Shown here one piece after another: positions 35,316 through 39,670 of a DNA stretch of 39,670 bases (position 1 is its first letter; every line of letters starts with the position of its first letter). This stretch comes from JANNHP01 sp031404455 (lineage in GTDB: Bacteria > Planctomycetota > JAJSAM01 > JAJVHW01), in assembly GCA_031404455.1 (NCBI GenBank), contig JANNHP010000287.1:1-39670 (forward strand). The letters run 5' to 3'. The notes beneath the pieces were generated by a model. That model worked only from the letters and a program-made list of their open reading frames with translations. It was not told the DNA's origin and did not search any database. A program made the translations under genes and the position numbers.

Positions 35316-36935
35316 ATGGCCAAGCAGCTTCTTTTCGATGACGCCGCCTGGAAGAAGGTCCAGTCGGGCGTGTCCCAGCTCGCCACCGTGGTCAGGGTCA
35401 CACTCGGGCCCGCGGGCCGCACCGTGATCCTCGACAAGAAGTGGGGCAGCCCAGGCGTCACGAAGGACGGCGTCACCGTGGCGAAGGAGGTCGAGCTCGC
35501 CGATCCCTTCGAGAACATGGGCGCCAAGCTCGTCAACGAGGTCGCCAGCAAGACGTCCGACGTCGCCGGCGACGGCACGACGACGGCCACCGTGCTCGCG
35601 GACGCCATCTTCTCCGAGGGCGTGAAAGCGCTCGCGGCGGGCGTCGATCCCATGGCGCTGAAGCGCGGACTCGACAAGTGCTGCGAGGCGATCGTCGCCG
35701 CGATCGAGAAGCAGTCCCAGCCCGTCAAGAACCTCGCCGGCTACAAGCAGGTGGCGATGATCTCGGCGAACCAGGACGACGAGATCGGCGCCAAGATCGC
35801 GGAAGCGGTCGACAAGGTCGGCAAAGACGGCGTGATCACCGTGGAGGAGGCGAAGAGCCTCGACACGAAGCTCGACTACGTCGACGGAATGCAGTTCGAC
35901 AAGGGCTACATCTCCCCGTACTTCGTCAACCAGCCCGAGAAGATGCGCACGCTGCTCGAGGAGGCACTCGTCCTCGTCCACGAGAAGAAGATCTCCACGG
36001 TGCGCGAGATGATCCCGCTCCTCGAGCAGGTGGCGCGCAGCGGACGTCCGCTGCTCATCATCGCGGAGGACATCGAGAACGAGGCCCTCGCGGCGCTCGT
36101 CGTCAACCGCCTGCGCGGCGTGCTGAACGTCTGCGCCGTCAAGGCGCCGGGCTTCGGCGACCGTCGCAAGGCGATGATGGGCGACATCGCGGCCGTCACG
36201 GGCGCGGACTTCATCTCGTCCGATCTCGGCGGCAAGCTCGAGGACGTGAAGCTCGAGCAGCTCGGGAGTGCCAAGAAGATCGAGATCACCAAGAACGACA
36301 CCACGATCATCGAGGGCGCGGGCCAGAAGGCCGCGATCACCGACCGCATCCAGCAGATCCGCCGCCAGATCGAGGAGACGACGTCGGACTACGACCGCGA
36401 GAAGCTTGAGGAGCGGCTCGCGAAGCTCTCGGGCGGAGTCGCCGTCATCAAGGTCGGCGCCGCGACCGAGGCGGAGAGCAAGGAGAAGAAGGCGCGCGTC
36501 GAGGACGCGCTCCACGCGACGCGCGCGGCGGTCGAGGGCGGTATCGTCCCCGGCGGCGGCGTGGCGCTCCTGCGCTCGCTGAAGGCGATCGACGACATCC
36601 GCGGGAAGCTGAAGGGCGACGAGAAATTCGCCGCCGACCTCCTCGAGCGCGCGCTCGAGGCGCCCTGCCGCGCGATCGCCGAGAACGCCGGCGAGGACGG
36701 CGCCTGCGTCGTCGACGAGATCCTCTCCTCCGACAAGCCCGCCTGGGGCTTCGACGCCCGCCGCCGCGAGTACGTGGACATGCTGAAGGCCGGGATCGTG
36801 GACCCGACGAAGGTCACGAAGTCCGCCGTGATGCACGCGATCAGCGTGTGCGGCACGATGCTCACGACGCGCGTGATGGTGACGGAGCTGAAGGACAAGG
36901 ACCGCAAGAAGGCCGTCGCTGGAGCGGTCTCCTAG
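35316..36935 (+). CDS. groL: Chaperonin GroEL (copy 2)
   Basis: A 539-residue chaperonin subunit. ATP-site motifs are present (TLGPAGRT, GDGTTTAT, ISANQDDEIG, VEGGIVPGGGVALL). The apical motif FDKGYISPYF keeps the Tyr-Phe pair that copy 1 has lost, and VKAPGFGDRRKAMM is canonical. The N-terminus (KQLLFDDAAWKKVQSGVSQL) and the C-terminus (TELKDKDRKKAVAGAVS) differ from copy 1, and the GGM tail is missing. Hydrophobic client contacts look more standard here, so this may be the general chaperonin and copy 1 the special one, though a third copy elsewhere cannot be excluded. CAGGAG precedes ATG by 8 nt or so. dnaJ begins 8 nt after its stop, which suggests one long chaperone operon. Confidence 0.97.
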   Translation: MAKQLLFDDAAWKKVQSGVSQLATVVRVTLGPAGRTVILDKKWGSPGVTKDGVTVAKEVELADPFENMGAKLVNEVASKTSDVAGDGTTTATVLADAIFSEGVKALAAGVDPMALKRGLDKCCEAIVAAIEKQSQPVKNLAGYKQVAMISANQDDEIGAKIAEAVDKVGKDGVITVEEAKSLDTKLDYVDGMQFDKGYISPYFVNQPEKMRTLLEEALVLVHEKKISTVREMIPLLEQVARSGRPLLIIAEDIENEALAALVVNRLRGVLNVCAVKAPGFGDRRKAMMGDIAAVTGADFISSDLGGKLEDVKLEQLGSAKKIEITKNDTTIIEGAGQKAAITDRIQQIRRQIEETTSDYDREKLEERLAKLSGGVAVIKVGAATEAESKEKKARVEDALHATRAAVEGGIVPGGGVALLRSLKAIDDIRGKLKGDEKFAADLLERALEAPCRAIAENAGEDGACVVDEILSSDKPAWGFDARRREYVDMLKAGIVDPTKVTKSAVMHAISVCGTMLTTRVMVTELKDKDRKKAVAGAVS

Positions 36936-36943
36936 CGCGAACG

Positions 36944-38086
36944 ATGTCCGGCAAGCGCGACTACTACGAGGTGCTGGGAGTCGCGAAGGGCGCTTCCGCC
37001 GACGACATCAAGAAGTCGTACCGGAAGCTCGCGCTCAAGTTCCACCCCGACCGCAACCCCGGCGACAAGAAGGCCGAGGAGTCGTTCAAGGAAGTGGCCG
37101 AGGCGTACGAGGTCCTCTCGGACGCCGAGAAGCGCCCGCGCTACGACCAGTTCGGTCACGCGGCCGTCGGCGGCGCGACCGTCCAGGGCCAGCCGGGACA
37201 GGGCGGCTACCACGACCCGTTCGACATCTTCGAACAGGTGTTCGGCGGCCGCGGCGGCTCGATCTTCGACGAGCTGTTCGGCGCGGGCGGCCGCGGCGCG
37301 GCACCGCGCGGGAGCCACCTGCGCGTCGACGTCACGCTCTCCTTCGAGGAGATGGCGAAGGGCTGCAAGAAGACCATCGCGCTGCGCCGCCACGAGGGTT
37401 GCGTCACGTGCGGCGGCAGCGGGGCGAAGCCCGGGACGACCCGCCGCCAGTGCGCCACGTGCGGCGGCGCGGGACAGGTGCGCCAGGTCGCGTTCGGCTT
37501 CATGCAGGTGCAGCAGACGTGCCCAGCGTGCCGCGGCGAGGGCTCGCGCGTCGAGACGCCGTGCGCGACGTGCCGCGGCTCCGGCCAGGAGCTGAAGAAG
37601 CGCGACATCGACGTCACCATCCCCGCCGGCATCGAGGACGGCACGCAGATGCGGCTCTCCGGCGAGGGCGAAGGCGGCCCGTTCGGCGGTCCTTCCGGCG
37701 ACCTCTTCATCGTGGTGCGCGTGCGCGCGCACGACGTCTTCCGCCGCGAGGAGAGCGATCTCCACGTCACGGTGCCGATCTCCTTCGCCGACGTGGCGCT
37801 CGGAGCGGACGTGGACGTGCCGACGCTCGAGGGGCGCATGAAGCTGCCGGTGAAGGCGGGCACGCAGAGCGCCGAGCAGGTGCGCCTGCGCGGCAAGGGT
37901 CTCCCGAACGTGCACGACGGACGCCGCGGGGACCTCGTCGTGACCGTCGAGGTCGAGGTCCCGAAGAAGCTCACGTCCAGGCAGAAGGACCTGCTCCAGG
38001 AGTTCCGCACCATCGAGGCCCAGAACCCCAGCGCGCGCAGGAAGAGCTTCCTCGACCGGCTGGGCAGCCTCTTCACGAGCGCTTGA
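36944..38086 (+). CDS. dnaJ: Chaperone DnaJ
   Basis: A 380-residue type I J-protein that delivers clients to DnaK and stimulates its ATPase. The J-domain (1-70) has DYYEVLGVAKGASADDIKKS and HPD at 34-36. A Gly/Phe-rich region follows (about 75-120, DPFDIFEQVFGGRGG). The zinc domain shows all four repeats: CVTCGGSG, CATCGGAG, CPACRGEG and CATCRGSG. The C-terminal client-binding part includes DVTIPAGIEDGTQMRLSGEG and GDLFIVVRVRAHDVFRREE. The start at ATG 36944, 8 nt after groEL, puts the J-domain at the N-terminus. grpE follows closely. dnaK itself is not in the window. Confidence 0.97.
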   Translation: MSGKRDYYEVLGVAKGASADDIKKSYRKLALKFHPDRNPGDKKAEESFKEVAEAYEVLSDAEKRPRYDQFGHAAVGGATVQGQPGQGGYHDPFDIFEQVFGGRGGSIFDELFGAGGRGAAPRGSHLRVDVTLSFEEMAKGCKKTIALRRHEGCVTCGGSGAKPGTTRRQCATCGGAGQVRQVAFGFMQVQQTCPACRGEGSRVETPCATCRGSGQELKKRDIDVTIPAGIEDGTQMRLSGEGEGGPFGGPSGDLFIVVRVRAHDVFRREESDLHVTVPISFADVALGADVDVPTLEGRMKLPVKAGTQSAEQVRLRGKGLPNVHDGRRGDLVVTVEVEVPKKLTSRQKDLLQEFRTIEAQNPSARRKSFLDRLGSLFTSA

Positions 38087-38098
38087 CGGGTGACAGAG

Positions 38099-38659
38099 AT
38101 GAACGGCGACGAGAACCAGACCGACGAGCCCGTGACCGGCGAGTTCGAGCCCGAACTGCCGCCGCCCGAGGGCGGCGGGGCAGAGCCGGAGCGCGTCTAC
38201 ACCGAGGCCGAGGTGAAGGCCCGCCTCGACGACGCGGCCGTCGAGGCGAAGGACCGCCACCTCCGTTTGACCGCCGAGTACGAGAACTTCCGCCGCCGCG
38301 TGCAGCGGGAGAAGGAGCAGTGGACGGGCGAGGCGATCGAGCGGTTCGCGACGGATCTCCTCGGCGTCCTCGACGACTTCGACCGCGCGCTCGCGGTGAC
38401 CTCCGGTTCCGCGGACGCCGTGACGGAGGGCATCCGACTCACCGACCGCCAGCTCCGTGCTGCCCTCTCCCGCCACGGCGTCGAGTGCGTCGATCCCGTC
38501 GGCCAGAAGTTCGACCCGAAGCTTCACGAGGCGATCCAGCGCGTGCCCGCCGCCGCCGACCGGCAGCCGGGCACCGTCGCCGCCGTGTTCGAGAAGGGCT
38601 ACACGCTTCGCGGCAGGCTCCTGCGCCCCGCGCGGGTGCAGGTCGCCGGGGACGCGTAA
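38099..38659 (+). CDS. grpE: Nucleotide exchange factor GrpE
   Basis: GrpE releases ADP from DnaK and acts as a dimer. The 186-residue protein has an acidic disordered N-terminus and a long helix (YTEAEVKARLDDAAVEAKDR, then LTAEYENFRRRVQREKEQW). The beta-wing domain contains GQKFDPKLHEAIQRVPAA, PGTVAAVFEKGYTLRGRLL, and RPARVQVAG, the family signature region. Two starts are possible: GTG 38090, 3 nt after the dnaJ stop, or ATG 38099 (MNGDENQ). Neither has a good Shine-Dalgarno; ATG is preferred. It is in the chaperone operon, and the zinc-ribbon gene begins 4 nt after the stop. Confidence 0.93.
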   Translation: MNGDENQTDEPVTGEFEPELPPPEGGGAEPERVYTEAEVKARLDDAAVEAKDRHLRLTAEYENFRRRVQREKEQWTGEAIERFATDLLGVLDDFDRALAVTSGSADAVTEGIRLTDRQLRAALSRHGVECVDPVGQKFDPKLHEAIQRVPAAADRQPGTVAAVFEKGYTLRGRLLRPARVQVAGDA

Positions 38660-38663
38660 CTCG

Positions 38664-39071
38664 ATGCCGACCTACGAGTACGAGTGCACCGTCTGCGGCC
38701 ACGCGTTCGAGACGATGCACGGGATGACCGCGCCGGTCCTGCGCAAGTGCCCGAAGTGCAAGAAGCTCAAGCTGAAGCGCCTCATCAGCGGCGGAGCGGG
38801 CGTCATCTTCAAGGGGTCCGGCTTCTACGAGACCGACTACAAGCGGAATCGGCGAGGCGCCGATTCCGCGCAGCACGACTCGGGCAGGCAGTTGGACCAG
38901 TCCGCGGACAAGGACAAGTCCGAGTCCAAGCCGGAGCCGAAGGGCGATTCGAAGAGTGAGACGACGAGCGACACGAAGACGGACTCGAAGTCCGATTCGA
39001 AGCCGAAGAAGGACTCCGGCGCGGGCAAGGACTCCGCGGCCAAGAAGGACTCGGGCCCGAAGAAGGAGTGA
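38664..39071 (+). CDS. FmdB-type zinc ribbon protein with inserted palindrome and charged tail
   Basis: A 135-residue protein. The N-terminal ~42 residues are a FmdB/CxxC_CxxC_SSSS-type zinc ribbon: PTYEYECTVCGHAFETMHGM with a CxxC pair and a second pair in RKCPKCKK, then LKRLISGGAGVIFKGSGFYE, and TDYK. These proteins are common beside translation or stress genes, but their role is unclear. At 38843-38869 a 27-bp perfect palindrome is inserted in frame and adds nine codons (RNRRGADSA). The remainder is a low-complexity tail of Asp, Ser and Lys (DSKSDSKPKKDSG). It starts at ATG 38664, 4 nt after grpE, and yacG begins immediately after its stop. Confidence 0.85.
   Translation: MPTYEYECTVCGHAFETMHGMTAPVLRKCPKCKKLKLKRLISGGAGVIFKGSGFYETDYKRNRRGADSAQHDSGRQLDQSADKDKSESKPEPKGDSKSETTSDTKTDSKSDSKPKKDSGAGKDSAAKKDSGPKKE
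38843..38869. repeat. Perfect palindrome, copy 3, inside the FmdB-type gene
   Basis: Arms of 12 bp (GCGGAATCGGCG and its complement) enclose AGG, giving 27 bp, a multiple of three. It lies in frame at the junction between the zinc ribbon and the charged tail. The core arm is shared with the ridA copy (603-637). Confidence 0.85.
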
Positions 39072-39072
39072 C

Positions 39073-39264
39073 GTGGGACTGCGCGTTCCCTGTCCGCGCT
39101 GCGGCACCGAGACCGAGGCCGACGAATCGCAGCCGCTGCCTCCTCACTTCCCATTCTGCTCGGAGCGCTGCCGCCTCATCGACCTCGGGAAGTGGGCGGA
39201 CGGCGAGTACCGGATCTCGAGTCCGCTCCCGCCGGGACACGCGGACGCGCCGCCCGAAGAGTGA
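39073..39264 (+). CDS. yacG: YacG-type zinc-binding protein (DNA gyrase inhibitor family)
   Basis: A 63-residue protein of the YacG (DUF329) family, whose E. coli member binds DNA gyrase and inhibits it. It carries the four zinc cysteines in VPCPRCGTET and FPFCSERCRLIDLGKWADGE, then YRI, which is the family signature. GTG 39073 lies 1 nt after the stop of the FmdB-type gene, with AAGGAG just upstream, so the start is well supported. The length is normal. It ends the plus-strand chaperone operon. Confidence 0.9.
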   Translation: MGLRVPCPRCGTETEADESQPLPPHFPFCSERCRLIDLGKWADGEYRISSPLPPGHADAPPEE

Positions 39265-39277
39265 GGCGCCCGGCCTC
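39263..39277. terminator. Weak hairpin between convergent yacG and last gene
   Basis: A 5-bp stem GAGGC/GCCTC with a 5-nt loop sits between two convergent stops 15 nt apart. It could be a bidirectional terminator but is short. Confidence 0.3.
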
Positions 39278-39279
39278 GT

Positions 39280-39669
39280 TCACCACCAGCGCTGGCGGCC
39301 TTCCTCGATCGTGAAGATGCGCTCGAGCTTCCGGCTGTCCTTCGCGAGGAGCCAGTAGAGGCCGTCCGAGGCGAGGTCCGCGAACGAACGCGGTTCGTCG
39401 CCCGCGACGAACTCCTCCACGGTCTTCCAGTCGCCGTCCCAGCGCTCGAGAACGTACGTCGCGCCCTTCGCGAGATGCGACACCGGCGTCTCGGCCTTCG
39501 TGTCCACGCTGACGAACCCGGCGTCCACTGCGTTCGCGCGGAGACCGGACTTCGCGCCGGTTCCCGCGAGCGTCCGCACCGTCCCGTCCTTCGCGACGAT
39601 CAGCGGCGCCGCGGCGGGGATGAGCTTCTTCCCGTCGTGGACGGCGGGCAGATACGCGATGTTCCGGCC
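39280..39669 (-). CDS. Partial protein of unknown function (C-terminal 129 residues)
   Basis: The frame is open to the window edge, so the start lies outside. The visible part is soluble and beta-rich (IAYLPAVHDGKKLIPAAAPL, TYVLERWDGDWKTVEEFVAG, and GLYWLLAKDSRKLERIFTIE, ending RQRWW). The phrases YVLERWDGDW and GLYWLLAKDS resemble beta-strand repeats found at the C-termini of some exported transglutaminase-like or other bacterial proteins. That likeness is too weak to name a family. It converges on yacG. Confidence 0.7.
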   Translation of the reverse strand, partial: GRNIAYLPAVHDGKKLIPAAAPLIVAKDGTVRTLAGTGAKSGLRANAVDAGFVSVDTKAETPVSHLAKGATYVLERWDGDWKTVEEFVAGDEPRSFADLASDGLYWLLAKDSRKLERIFTIEEGRQRWW

Positions 39670-39670
39670 C

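Overview
The window is one stretch of very GC-rich bacterial chromosome, densely coded, with no phage, CRISPR or intact insertion sequence. It most likely comes from a planctomycete, or another PVC-superphylum bacterium. The best marker is the gene at 25686-25964, whose N-terminal half matches the small basic protein family known from Planctomycetes, Verrucomicrobia and Chlamydiae. A sulfatase-like protein, an NPCBM-domain protein, a von Willebrand A membrane protein, carboxypeptidase-regulatory-like repeats, several secretin-like proteins and two GroELs fit the same origin.

Layout. 1-16750 is almost all minus strand. Read in the transcribed direction it holds a family-4 uracil-DNA glycosylase, a PilM/GspL-like membrane protein, secretin-like lipoprotein B, two TPR/helical-repeat exported proteins, a TPR-sulfatase-like enzyme, secretin-like lipoprotein A, a HAD hydrolase, RidA and a partial ABC ATPase. 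16837-17328 is a minus-strand cluster of four tRNA genes (Pro, Arg, His, Lys), with 22-bp tandem repeats on its upstream side. 17514-22577 is plus strand: purD, a secretin N-domain-only protein, a 304-bp transposon-like non-coding element, a tungstate-type ABC transporter (tupABC) and fur. 22585-25586 holds a minus-strand HEAT-radical SAM fusion and a divergent plus-strand HEAT protein that carries a short piece of secretin. 25686-33044 is minus strand: a carboxypeptidase-regulatory-like repeat protein, an NPCBM protein, a VWA protein, pdxA and the small basic protein. 33299-39264 is a plus-strand chaperone block: groEL, groES, groEL, dnaJ, grpE, an FmdB-type zinc ribbon and yacG. A partial minus-strand gene of unknown function closes the window.

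How the genes may work together. Two full secretin-like proteins, a free secretin N-domain, a HEAT protein with a near-identical secretin segment, and a PilM/GspL-like protein lie within 24 kb. No secretion ATPase, prepilin peptidase or pilin is visible here. This modular secretin set is the best candidate for an undescribed system in the window. The chaperone genes form a protein-folding cluster, but dnaK is absent.

Regulation and small elements. Several genes have a TAnnnT hexamer only 7-10 nt before the start codon and no Shine-Dalgarno, which suggests leaderless mRNAs. A family of short perfect palindromes sits at the stop codons of ridA and groEL and, in frame, inside the FmdB-type gene. 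The 304-bp element has terminal inverted repeats and a 5-bp target duplication. All functional calls rest on reading motifs by eye; no database search was run.
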